This document shows positions 19,628 through 34,819 of a stretch of 64,000 bases of DNA, one piece after another; position 1 is the stretch's first letter; the number at the start of each line of letters is the position of its first letter. The notes below the pieces were generated by a model. It saw only the letters and a list, made by a program, of their open reading frames with translations, ran no database searches and was not told the origin of the DNA. The translations under genes were made by a program, and so were the position numbers. Source of the stretch: Actinophytocola oryzae (GTDB taxonomy: Bacteria > Actinomycetota > Actinomycetes > Mycobacteriales > Pseudonocardiaceae); assembly GCF_004364325.1 (NCBI RefSeq), contig NZ_SOCP01000002.1:248001-312000 (forward strand). Direction: 5' to 3'.

Positions 19628-20692
19628 ATGACCGTCGACGTGGCAGCCGGACGCGCCGAGATCCTCGCCAAGCGGGGAAAGATCAAGTGCGTCGTCTGGG
19701 ACCTGGACAACACGCTGTGGGACGGTGTCCTACTCGAGGGCGGCGCGGTCACCGTCCGTCCTGAGGTCGTCGCGGAGATCAAGCGGCTCGACGAGATCGG
19801 CATCCTGCACTCGATCGCGAGCAAGAACGACCACGACGCGGCGATCGCGCGCCTGAAGGAAGCCGGGATCGAGGAGTACTTCCTCTACCCGCAGATCAAC
19901 TGGAACCCCAAGTCCTCCTCGATCGAGGCGATCGCCAAGGCCATCAACATCGGCATCGACGCGCTCGCGTTCGTCGACGACCAGCCGTTCGAGCGCGAGG
20001 AGGTGGCCCACGCCCACCCGGACGTCGTCACCGTCGACGCACTGGAGCTGGACGTGCTCAAGAACCCGGCGTTCGAGCCGAGGTTCGTCACCGACGAGTC
20101 CAGGCAGCGCAGGCACATGTACCGCGGGGACGCGGCACGCAACCAGATCGAGCAGGAGTACTCGGGCACCAGCGACGAGTTCCTCGCCACGCTGGGCATG
20201 AAGTTCACCATCCGCCACGCCGAGGTCGACGACCTGCGCCGCGCGGAGGAGCTGACGGTGCGCACCAACCAGCTGAACTCCACCGGCCGCACGTACTCCT
20301 ACGAGGAGCTCGACGCGCTGCGCCAGTCCGACGACCACGTGCTGCTGGTCGCCTCGCTCACCGACAAGTACGGCACCTACGGCACGATCGGCCTCGCACT
20401 GGCCGAACGCGGCCGGCCCGCGTGGCACCTGCACATGATGCTGATGTCCTGCCGGGTGATGGCTCGCGGCGTCGGCACCGTACTGCTCAACTACATCATG
20501 TCGCTCGCGAAGGCGGACGGCGCGAAGCTGCGTGCCGACTTCGTGGAGACCGGCCGGAACCGGGTCATGTACGTGACCTATGCCTTCGCAGGCTTCACCG
20601 AGGTCGAACGGGACGGCTCGCACCTGGTGTTCGAGTCGGACCTGTCCACCATCCAGGGGTGGCCGGAGTACCTGTCGGTGGAACTCCCGTGA
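19628..20692 (+). CDS. fkbH: FkbH-like HAD-family glyceryl-ACP synthase
   Basis: 354 aa. The HAD motif DLDNTLWDGVL, followed by SKND (motif II) and FVDDQPFEREE (motif III/IV), is diagnostic of FkbH proteins. The C-terminal half resembles a GNAT-like fold (MLMSCRVMARGVGTVLLNY), as usual in the family. FkbH-like enzymes dephosphorylate 1,3-bisphosphoglycerate and transfer the glyceryl group to the partner ACP, the first step toward hydroxymalonyl-ACP. The ATG follows the previous stop directly, and its own stop overlaps the next gene's GTG. Confidence 0.95.
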   Translation: MTVDVAAGRAEILAKRGKIKCVVWDLDNTLWDGVLLEGGAVTVRPEVVAEIKRLDEIGILHSIASKNDHDAAIARLKEAGIEEYFLYPQINWNPKSSSIEAIAKAINIGIDALAFVDDQPFEREEVAHAHPDVVTVDALELDVLKNPAFEPRFVTDESRQRRHMYRGDAARNQIEQEYSGTSDEFLATLGMKFTIRHAEVDDLRRAEELTVRTNQLNSTGRTYSYEELDALRQSDDHVLLVASLTDKYGTYGTIGLALAERGRPAWHLHMMLMSCRVMARGVGTVLLNYIMSLAKADGAKLRADFVETGRNRVMYVTYAFAGFTEVERDGSHLVFESDLSTIQGWPEYLSVELP

Positions 20693-21384
20693 ACGTGCGG
20701 GAGTGGCTGACGCGTCCGCCACCGTCACTCGACGAGCTGCACCCCAACGCGACCAGGGCCACGCTCCAGGCCCTGTCCGTCGCGGTGCCGAGGATGCTGC
20801 GCAGCACCGTGCTCACGGCCGTGACCTTCCTCGTCGGCTCGGCGCTGTTCGGCGTCGTGGTCGGCGCCGTGCTCGCGATCGTCCTGGTCGGCGCGATCTT
20901 CGTCATGGACCGCCGGGCCGGCCGGGCCGGTTTCGTCGCGGCGCTGGTCCTGGTGTTCGTCGCCGTGTCAGCCGCGGTCGCGGTGATCTCCCGCAGCCTG
21001 CCGCTGTTCTTCCTGCCCGCGGCTGCCGTGGACATCGTGATGGCACTGGTCCTGCTGGGCACCGTCCTCGCGGGCAAACCGCTGTTCGCCGCGGCGACGC
21101 CCGACTTCCTGACCCTCCCGGAGAGACTGTCGGCCAACGAGCAGCAGGTCTCCGGTGCGGTACGGATGACCCTGGTGGGCAGCGGGTACTTCGTCGCACG
21201 CGGGTTGTTGCGGCTGGCGGCGTTCTTCTGGCTACCGACACCGTGGTTCATCGCGGTGTCCATCGCCGGCGAGATCATCTGCGACGTCTCGCTCGCCTTC
21301 GTCGGGGTGCGGGTGAACATCATCCGACTGCGCGAGGTCGACCTCGAGCTCGCCCGGCAGCCGACGACGGAGGCGCGGTTATGA
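20689..21384 (+). CDS. Integral membrane protein of unknown function (VC0807-like?)
   Basis: 231 aa from GTG 20689, which overlaps the fkbH stop (GTGA); a longer frame exists upstream but lies inside fkbH. At least five hydrophobic segments: about 40-75 (two back to back), 83-105, 108-132, 165-185 and 190-210. A GKPLF motif after the fourth, and the overall size, recall uncharacterised VC0807-type membrane proteins; that resemblance is weak. The last sense codon is TTA, and its stop overlaps the thioesterase ATG (ATGA). The double overlap ties it to the cluster; transport, resistance or anchoring are all possible. Confidence 0.8.
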   Translation: MNVREWLTRPPPSLDELHPNATRATLQALSVAVPRMLRSTVLTAVTFLVGSALFGVVVGAVLAIVLVGAIFVMDRRAGRAGFVAALVLVFVAVSAAVAVISRSLPLFFLPAAAVDIVMALVLLGTVLAGKPLFAAATPDFLTLPERLSANEQQVSGAVRMTLVGSGYFVARGLLRLAAFFWLPTPWFIAVSIAGEIICDVSLAFVGVRVNIIRLREVDLELARQPTTEARL

Positions 21385-22139
21385 CAACCCCATCGCCCGC
21401 GGCGAGGAGCCGGTGGCTGCCGTTCGGCACGCCGTCGGCGGACGAGCCGAGGTTGTTCCTCTTCCCGCACGCGGGCGCCAGCGCCGCCGCCTTCGCCTCC
21501 TGGCAGCGGCTCGCGGGCGACGGGATCGCGGTGTGCCCGGTGCAACCACCCGGTCGCGCGGAGCGCTTCCGCGAGACGGCCCACCGGGAGGTCGGTCCGT
21601 TCGTGGACGACCTGCTCGGCGAGCTCGGCGACCAGTTCACCGGGAACTACGTCCTGTTCGGACACAGCATGGGCGCACTCGTCGCGTTCGAGCTGACGAG
21701 GCGGCTGCGTGCGTCGGGTGCCCAGCTGCCCGCGCACCTGTTCGTGTCGGGCAGGCCGGCCCCGCAGCTGCCCGAGGTCCGGACCCCGCTGCGCGACCAG
21801 CCGGTGGACCAGCTGGTCCAGTCGCTGCGCCGCATCGGCGGCACCCCCGACCTGCTGCTGAACGACCGGGAGCTGCTGGACGCGTTCCTTCCCCTGCTGC
21901 GGGCCGACTTCTCGGTCAACGAGACGTACCGGTACACCGACGAGGAGCCGTTGCGGATCCCGCTGACCGCGTTCGGCGGGGAACGGGACCCGAGGGCAGG
22001 CGCGCCGGAGATCAAGGAGTGGGCAGCACAGACCAGCGTCCAGTTCGAACACCGGATCTTCCCCGGTGGGCACTTCTTCACCGACCAGTACGCAGGCGAG
22101 CTCGTCGAGACGATGCGGACGGCCCTCGTGAACAGCTAG
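21381..22139 (+). CDS. Type II thioesterase (alpha/beta hydrolase)
   Basis: 252 aa. FLFPHAGASAAAF (oxyanion region), nucleophile Ser96 in LFGHSMGALVAF, the Asp in the GGERDPRAG loop and catalytic His in FPGGHFF give the full triad of the RifR/GrsT family. These free enzymes typically remove wrong or stalled acyl groups from PKS carrier proteins. Translation is coupled to the preceding membrane protein by ATGA. No TE domain is fused to any PKS in the window, so a role in release cannot be excluded, though the family is usually editing. Confidence 0.94.
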   Translation: MTTPSPAARSRWLPFGTPSADEPRLFLFPHAGASAAAFASWQRLAGDGIAVCPVQPPGRAERFRETAHREVGPFVDDLLGELGDQFTGNYVLFGHSMGALVAFELTRRLRASGAQLPAHLFVSGRPAPQLPEVRTPLRDQPVDQLVQSLRRIGGTPDLLLNDRELLDAFLPLLRADFSVNETYRYTDEEPLRIPLTAFGGERDPRAGAPEIKEWAAQTSVQFEHRIFPGGHFFTDQYAGELVETMRTALVNS

Positions 22140-22202
22140 GGCAGAGCGCATCGCCGATGACGACCGTTCGGCTCGATGACACAAAGTTGGGGGACCTGAC
22201 CG

Positions 22203-23585
22203 ATGGCAATCGTGCAGCCGGTCGAGAAAACACCGATCATGGGCGGCCGTGAACCGTCCGTACCCGGAGCTGATGTCCGACGTGCCTGGTACGCCTACGA
22301 CTGGGCGAACTCGGTGTTCTCCACCTGCGTCACCTCGACCTTCTTCGGCCCCTACCTGACGGGGATCGTGAAGGACGCGGCGGACGCCGACGGCTTCGTC
22401 CACCCGCTCGGTCTCGCCGTGCGGGCGGCGTCGTTCTACCCGTTCCTCACCGCGCTGTCGCTGATCCTGCAGGTGCTCGTGCTGCCGTGGGCCGCGGCCC
22501 TGGCCCACCGCCTGCCGAGGAACCGGCTGCTCGGTGCCTTCGCCGTGTTCGGCGCGGTCGCCACCGTGGGGCTCTCGCTGGTGTCGCACCTCAGCTATCT
22601 GGCCGGTGGTCTGCTGTTCGTGTTGGCGACACTGGCACTCGGCGCCTCGGTCGTCGTCTACGACACCTACCTGCCGGAGATCGCCGCACCCGCCGAACGG
22701 GCCGCCGTGTCCTCACGCGGCTCGGCGGCCGGCTACCTCGGCACCGTGGTCGTCATGGTGCTGAGCCTCGGCCTGCTGATGGCGCACGAACCACTCGGGC
22801 TGTCCGAGGACACGGCGGTGGCGCTCTGCCTCCTGCTGGCCGGTCTGTGGTGGGCCGGGTTCACGCTCATCCCGGTCAGACGCCTGCCCGCGACACCGGT
22901 CGCCACCGCGGCGGTCGAGAAGCCTGGCCTGCGCGGGTTCCGCCGGATCGTCGTCGAGTTGGTCCGGCGCCGCGACCAGCGCAGGGCCGCGCTGTTCCTG
23001 CTGGCGTTCTTCCTGTACAACAACGCGATCCTCGTGATCAGCAGCCAGGGCACCACGTTCGTCACCGAGGAGCTGGACGTCTCCGACGACATGCTGGTGA
23101 TCGGCGTGCTCATGGTCAGCGTGGTCGCGGTGGCGGGCACGACCATCGCCGGGCGCCTGGCCGGCAGGTTCGGTGCGCCCGTCGTCCTGTTGGCGAGCCT
23201 CGCGGTGTGGGTGCTGGTGATCGGTCTCCAGGTGACCGTGCAGCCGGGCGCCATCGCGACCCTGGTCCTCATCGGCATCCTGGTCGGTCTGGTGAACGGC
23301 TGCTGTTACGCGTTGTCGCGTGCGGTGTTCGCGAACCTGACGCCTGCCGACCGGTCCGCGGAGTACTTCAGCCTGTTCGAGATCGTGAACCGCAGCCTCG
23401 GTGCCTTCGGGGTGCTCGTGTTCGGGATGGTCGTGCAGATCACCGGGAACTACCGGGTCGCGATCGGCTCGATGGCCGTCTTCTTCGCCGTCGGCGCGTT
23501 GCTCCTGGTCGCGGTCGGTCTTCGTGTGGTCGGTGTCGGGGAAACCGTTGCGGCGGGAGGGGACAGAGATGGTCACGCGGGCTGA
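22203..23585 (+). CDS. MFS exporter, UMF1/Atg22-like family
   Basis: 460 aa with about 12 hydrophobic helices. The N-terminal signature RRAWYAYDWANSVFST is typical of the UMF1 branch of MFS (Atg22-like). ATG 22203 is preceded by GGGGGA. A 63-bp gap separates it from the thioesterase gene, but there is no obvious terminator. Embedded in the biosynthetic run, it most likely exports the polyketide. Its 3-prime end overlaps the ATP-grasp start by 17 bp. Confidence 0.9.
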   Translation: MAIVQPVEKTPIMGGREPSVPGADVRRAWYAYDWANSVFSTCVTSTFFGPYLTGIVKDAADADGFVHPLGLAVRAASFYPFLTALSLILQVLVLPWAAALAHRLPRNRLLGAFAVFGAVATVGLSLVSHLSYLAGGLLFVLATLALGASVVVYDTYLPEIAAPAERAAVSSRGSAAGYLGTVVVMVLSLGLLMAHEPLGLSEDTAVALCLLLAGLWWAGFTLIPVRRLPATPVATAAVEKPGLRGFRRIVVELVRRRDQRRAALFLLAFFLYNNAILVISSQGTTFVTEELDVSDDMLVIGVLMVSVVAVAGTTIAGRLAGRFGAPVVLLASLAVWVLVIGLQVTVQPGAIATLVLIGILVGLVNGCCYALSRAVFANLTPADRSAEYFSLFEIVNRSLGAFGVLVFGMVVQITGNYRVAIGSMAVFFAVGALLLVAVGLRVVGVGETVAAGGDRDGHAG

Positions 23586-24816
23586 GCCGCCGCTTCGGGT
23601 GCTGCTGACCGAGTCGGTCAGCGCGTCGGCCCGCGAGGCGGTGACCGTGCTGACCAGGCGCGGCCACAAGGTCGGGGTGCTGGAACCGAAGCGCGACGGC
23701 CTCCTGTCGGTCTCCCGCCGGGTCAGCTGGCGGCACCCGGTGCCCGCGTTCGGCGCCGACCCGCTGGGGTACCTCGAGGCACTGCGCACCGTGTTGCGGG
23801 ACAACGAGTACGACGTCGTCCTGCCCATCCACGAGCAGGTCGCCGTGGTGTCGCGGTACCCGGAACGGTTGACGGAATTCGGGGTCGGGTTCGCGGCACC
23901 GCCGTTCGAGTCCCTCGCCAGGGTCCAGAACAAGGCAGAAGCCGTGCGCGTGCTCGACAAGCTGGGCATCCCGCAACCACCCACCGAACTGGTCGGCTCG
24001 GCCGACGAGCTGCGTGCGACGACCGGCTTCCCCTGCTATGTCAAGCTTCCCGTGGCGACCGGCAGTCGCGGCGTGTGGTGTGTGGAGAGCAGGGAAGCGC
24101 TGGCCGAGGTGGCCGAGCGCCCCGAGGTGGCCGACACCTTCGCACGGGGCTGGCCGGTTCTGGTGCAGCAGCCGGTCGACGGCCGGTTCGTCATGATGGC
24201 CACGGTCTTCGACCACGGCCGGCTGGTGGCCGCGCACGCCGCGCTGCGGGTGCACGAGGGCGTACAGGGCAGCGCGGCGGCCAAGGAGTCCGTGGACCTG
24301 CCGGAACTGCGGGCCGACCTCGCCGCGCTCGGCGCGGAACTTCGTTGGCACGGCGCGCTTTCCGTGGACGCCATCATCGACGCGGACGGGACCGCCCGGC
24401 TGATCGACATCAACCCCCGGCTGGTCGAGCCGGTCAACGCGGAGCTGGCGGGTGCCGACCTCATCGGCAGCTACCTCGCGGTGTCCACAGGCGAGTCACC
24501 AGGACTCTCGCCGGTCGGACGGGTCGGGACGCGGACCCACATGGTGCTGATGGCCCTGCTGCGCCACGGCGAGATCGGCGGCAACCGCCGGGACGTGCTC
24601 GCCGAGCTGTGGCACGTCGTCACCAGGGGCGGTCGCTATGCCGGCAGCAGGGAGGAACTGCTGCCCGCTGCATGGGATCCGCCCGCGGGGTTGCCGAACA
24701 TCCTCGTCAGCGCGTTGATGTTGGCCAACCCGAAGTGGTGGAACAAGGTCGCCAAGCCGTCGCAGTCGACCGTGACGCTCAGCCCCGACGCCTGGGAGCT
24801 GCTCGGCGTCTCGTGA
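23569..24816 (+). CDS. ATP-grasp domain protein (carboxylate-amine/thiol ligase-like)
   Basis: 415 aa, ATG 23569 with a GGAGGGG site inside the exporter gene. N-terminal pre-ATP-grasp Rossmann-like part (VLLTESVSASAREAV), then the ATP-grasp core: PCYVKLPVATGSRGV (phosphate-binding loop), VLVQQPVDGRFVMMA, and the Mg/ATP end motif DGTARLIDINPRLVEPV. The family joins a carboxylate, via acyl-phosphate, to an amine, thiol or hydroxyl. The Met-rich C-terminal 100 residues are unassigned. Within the cluster it may activate a starter acid or decorate the product; the substrate is not deducible. It is the last gene of the 13.6-24.8 kb operon. Confidence 0.88.
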   Translation: MVTRAEPPLRVLLTESVSASAREAVTVLTRRGHKVGVLEPKRDGLLSVSRRVSWRHPVPAFGADPLGYLEALRTVLRDNEYDVVLPIHEQVAVVSRYPERLTEFGVGFAAPPFESLARVQNKAEAVRVLDKLGIPQPPTELVGSADELRATTGFPCYVKLPVATGSRGVWCVESREALAEVAERPEVADTFARGWPVLVQQPVDGRFVMMATVFDHGRLVAAHAALRVHEGVQGSAAAKESVDLPELRADLAALGAELRWHGALSVDAIIDADGTARLIDINPRLVEPVNAELAGADLIGSYLAVSTGESPGLSPVGRVGTRTHMVLMALLRHGEIGGNRRDVLAELWHVVTRGGRYAGSREELLPAAWDPPAGLPNILVSALMLANPKWWNKVAKPSQSTVTLSPDAWELLGVS

Positions 24817-24855
24817 GTCGGCGGACAGTTACCCGGAGATGGGCGCCGCGTAGAA

Positions 24856-24909
24856 GTCCATGACACGTCCACCTGCCCGTTCTCGGGCATAGTGGACATA
24901 CTGATGGAC
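24856..24909 (+). promoter_or_regulatory. Symmetric GTCCA/TGGAC array and hairpin upstream of PKS-D
   Basis: Two GTCCA boxes (24856 and 24867, 11 bp apart) face two TGGAC boxes (24893 and 24905, 12 bp apart). Between them lies the inverted repeat TGCCCG-TTCT-CGGGCA (24873-24888), so 24867-24897 can form a hairpin. It sits in the 128-bp gap before PKS-D. It could be an activator site (direct repeats one turn apart) or an attenuating hairpin/terminator of the upstream operon. Confidence 0.5.
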
Positions 24910-24944
24910 CGTTCCGGTCCGTGTTCTGACATGAGGTGTTCGAC

Positions 24945-32237
<7,293 letters not shown>

Positions 32238-32243
32238 GCACCT

Positions 32244-32276
32244 CAGGGCAGGGCCGCCACCGGCGGCCTTGCCCTG
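32244..32276 (+). terminator. Hairpin terminator after PKS-D
   Basis: Near-perfect 15-bp stem: CAGGGCA-G-GGCCGCC, loop ACC, GGCGGCC-T-TGCCCTG. It starts 7 bp past the PKS-D stop. There is no T-run, common for GC-rich actinomycete terminators. Confidence 0.75.
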
Positions 32277-32311
32277 ACCCACTGACTCCGGGTGTGCCCG
32301 GTCTCCCCCCA

Positions 32312-32487
32312 GTGCACTGAAGGCGTCCTTCGTAACGCCCAGCGTTATGAAGGCGTCCTTCGTAACGCTGGCGTTAGGAAGGCGTCCTTCAGAACGGCCG
32401 GTGCACTGAAGGCGTCCTTCGTAGCGCCCGGTGCACTGAAGGCGTCCTTCGGAACGGCCGGCGTTAGGAAGGCGTCCTTCAGTGCAC
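32312..32487. repeat. Six-copy tandem palindromic repeat array, 30-bp period
   Basis: Core GAAGGCGTCCTTC occurs at 32319, 32349, 32378, 32408, 32438 and 32468 (steps 30, 29, 30, 30, 30). Each core is preceded by either GTGCACT or GCGTTA(T/G). The whole array opens with GTGCACT and closes with AGTGCAC, so its outer ends are inverted. GTAACGC/GCGTTA pairs in the spacers are also inverted, so alternative hairpins can form. It is the same family, in opposite orientation, as the two-copy array at 12677-12732. No cas genes and no unique spacers: not a CRISPR array. Confidence 0.9.
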
Positions 32488-32510
32488 CGGGAGGCACCCG
32501 CACAACAGAA

Positions 32511-32544
32511 GTGGCGCCGGTCCCCGTCGGGAGACCGGCGCCAC
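32511..32544 (-). terminator. Hairpin terminator of the PI-PLC-like gene
   Basis: Perfect 12-bp stem (GTGGCGCCGGTC pairing with GACCGGCGCCAC) with a 10-nt loop, 21 bp past the stop of the leftward gene ending at 32566. It also separates that gene from the repeat array and PKS-D. Confidence 0.75.
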
Positions 32545-32565
32545 CTCGGCGTGACCCCTGTCAGA

Positions 32566-33783
32566 TCAGCGCCTTGGCCTGGCTGGTTTTGGTTCTATCG
32601 CGGAGCTTCTGCACACGCTCACCGTCAGGACCGGGTTGCACCTGGCGACGGTCCCACCGGGTATCGCCACGTAGTACGGACTGCCCCACCTGTTCGCCAG
32701 CCCGGGTGCCGGATAGTCGGTGCTCACCCACTGCGCACCACTGGCCAGCGCGGCATCCCGGTCGGTCGTGTCGTTCGCCCGCGCCTGCAGGGTGTCCGCG
32801 TCAGCGCGGGTGCGCACCAGGTAACCCTGGCGGACCAGGTTCGTGATCTCCGCGGGACCGCCCGCGTCCCAGACGTACCGCTTCAGGAACGCCGCGTCCG
32901 GCTGGCCCGGCGTGCTCTGCGAGAACATGAGCCTGCCTTCGAGGCTGGGGTTGCCCGCCACGTAGGCGTTGCGGTACTTGGTGTCGAAGTCCTTCTGGTC
33001 CATCAGGAACATGACCTTGCCGCGTGACGAGCCGATCGTCGGCCAGCCGTCGGTCTTGATCGACTGCTCCAGCGTCTTGCCCGGCTTGCGGACATCGTCG
33101 GGCGTGATGATCCGGTTGCGCGGGAACACCGACAGCAGCTCGTTCTCCAGGCTGACCATCCTGGCCTTGGTCCACTCGACTGGCACGACGGTCCCGGGCA
33201 CGACTTCGGTGGTTCCGGGGTACCACAGTGGATCGTCGTTGAACTCCAGCAGGATGGCGATCGGCATGTGTGACGGATGACTGTCCGACCAGGACTTCAC
33301 CCCGCGGAGGCAGGAGACGAGAGTGAGGCACCTGGAGTAGTAGTCGACGTCCTGGGCGTGCAGAACCTTGGTACCGGGCTGTGCCATGGCCGGCTCGTAG
33401 GCACCGAGACCGGCCAGCTGGCGCAGCAGCGGGTTGGCGAACAGGCCACCGTCCGGGTCGGCCCACACGTCGAACTCGACCTGCCGGACGTTCTGCGAGC
33501 TCAGCTGCTCCGCGAGGGGGGACGCGGTGAACTCGAACTCGTGCTCGTTGTCGGGCGCCTGCTGGATGCGGATCGCCTTCTCCGCGGCCGACACCTCGAG
33601 GTGGTAGCTGTTGTGGCTGCCGATCGCCTGGATCTGGTTGAGCCGCGTGGCGTCGCTACGGGGGTTGTCGTAGCCATGAGCCGGGGACGAACCAGCGTTC
33701 GCCACCGCGGGAATCGTGATCGACAACGCTATGGCTAAGGCACCGACCCCTGCCTTTCCGCGCCATCCGAATCGTAATCGCAT
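32566..33783 (-). CDS. Secreted phosphoinositide-specific phospholipase C-like protein (Ca2+-dependent type)
   Basis: 405 aa from ATG 33783, chosen for its GGAGGT site and because it starts a clean signal peptide (basic RLRFGWRGK, hydrophobic AGVGALAIALSITIPAVANA). The mature part has QAIGSHNSYHLE (first catalytic-His region of PI-PLC-like TIM barrels), QVEFDVWAD (metal-ligand segment), PIAILLEFND and KVMFLMDQKD. This matches the Ca2+-dependent bacterial PLC-like family. The reaction is probably cleavage of phosphodiester lipids outside the cell; the actual substrate is unproven. It is convergent with PKS-D and separated from it by a terminator. Confidence 0.85.
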   Translation of the reverse strand: MRLRFGWRGKAGVGALAIALSITIPAVANAGSSPAHGYDNPRSDATRLNQIQAIGSHNSYHLEVSAAEKAIRIQQAPDNEHEFEFTASPLAEQLSSQNVRQVEFDVWADPDGGLFANPLLRQLAGLGAYEPAMAQPGTKVLHAQDVDYYSRCLTLVSCLRGVKSWSDSHPSHMPIAILLEFNDDPLWYPGTTEVVPGTVVPVEWTKARMVSLENELLSVFPRNRIITPDDVRKPGKTLEQSIKTDGWPTIGSSRGKVMFLMDQKDFDTKYRNAYVAGNPSLEGRLMFSQSTPGQPDAAFLKRYVWDAGGPAEITNLVRQGYLVRTRADADTLQARANDTTDRDAALASGAQWVSTDYPAPGLANRWGSPYYVAIPGGTVARCNPVLTVSVCRSSAIEPKPARPRR

Positions 33784-33987
33784 CTGCCACCTCCGCTGAG
33801 ACCGCACCGCCACCGTCCGATGGTGCGTGTAGATATCTTTGGCGCAGTCGCTCATCGTCCGGTAACCGCGGACCCATCCACCGACCACGGCCGCGGTGAC
33901 GTGGCCGGGAGGGCGGTCCCGGCTCGACGGAGGCGGAGGAAGCCGACGGCCAGGCGCGTCGTGGCGAGGACGAGGCCTGCGGCGGTG

Positions 33988-34452
33988 ATGGCCGTGAGTA
34001 TCAGTGCCCGGCTGGCCGACCGGGTCGCGGCAGGAACGGCCGACGAGCAGCCGATCTCGGCGATCGTGCTCGACGGTGTGCTGGAACTACTGCCCCTGGA
34101 CGACGAACGACGCGGCGAGTACCGCGTCACCCGCGTGTTCCGCGGCCGGTCGCTGGACAACCCCGCGCTCGCCGAGGTCGCCGCCGCCACCGCGGCGGAC
34201 ATCCGAACCCAGCTGGCCACCGCCGTCCGCAACGGCGAGGAGTGCGGCGAGGTCGTCGCGGGCACCGACGCCGACCTGGCCGCGACCCGCCTGGCGGCAC
34301 TCGTCGACGGCTTGGCCGACCAGCTCTACGACAACCCGGCCCGCCGGGTGGGCCACCGGGAACTGCCCGCCGCGGCGACGACGATCCTGCGCGAGTGCCT
34401 GGCAGCCACGTTCACCGGCCAGTGCCACCACTACCGCACGGAGAAGTCCTGA
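33988..34452 (+). pseudogene. TetR-family regulator remnant: ligand domain only, HTH lost
   Basis: About 154 codons encode a recognisable TetR C-terminal domain of the TetR_C_6 type (VLLELLPLDDERR-like segment LELLPLDDERRGEYRV, then GEVVAGTDADLAATRLAALVDGLADQL). A complete member would begin with about 60 residues of helix-turn-helix; none is encoded upstream in any frame. The frame remains open upstream to 33820, but that part is low-complexity Arg-rich sequence and not HTH. No ribosome-binding site is convincing. I read it as a truncated gene, although expression of a DNA-binding-less protein is possible. Confidence 0.65.
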
Positions 34453-34819
34453 AGGGGCTTCGCGTCAGGACGTGGCGTGAGCCGCGCGGTCGGCTGCTCG
34501 ACCGACTGCCCGCCGCGGCTGCCCGGATCCCGCACCCCTGCTCGTCCTCGTCGCGGCCGGCGGCGAGTACCACGCCTGCCGCCGTGCGCGCGCCGAGTCG
34601 TGACGACGTGTCCACCTCAGTCACGATCCCTCCCCGGTTCGCCACCGTGACCTCACGCGCGTCACGACCTCGGAAGGGGCGCACGGTCCTGCCGTGCTCG
34701 AACACCGACCAGGCCGGCTGTCACTCGGCCGCACCACCCATCGGGTTACCTGCGAACAGCGCGTCACTACGGCAGCGCGACCTGCCGGACCGCGACGCGT
34801 CGACAGAGCCCGGACGGCG
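34453..34819. other. Intergenic, no gene supported
   Basis: 367 bp between the TetR remnant and the SARP gene. Short frames exist on both strands, but none has a ribosome-binding site, family resemblance or convincing residue composition. It may hold further decayed sequence. Confidence 0.5.

Noticed and set aside
20595..22589. 664-codon - strand frame across the membrane protein, thioesterase and exporter genes
   Set aside because: No signal or domain; the three + strand genes have family motifs, ribosome-binding sites and coupled starts.
32312..32487. CRISPR array
   Set aside because: The regular 30-bp spacing is suggestive, but the cores are palindromes, the spacers are themselves near-identical repeats, and there are no cas genes.
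34412..34705. 97-aa - strand frame between TetR remnant and SARP gene
   Set aside because: No ribosome-binding site, no family resemblance, and it overlaps the TetR remnant; not supported as a gene.
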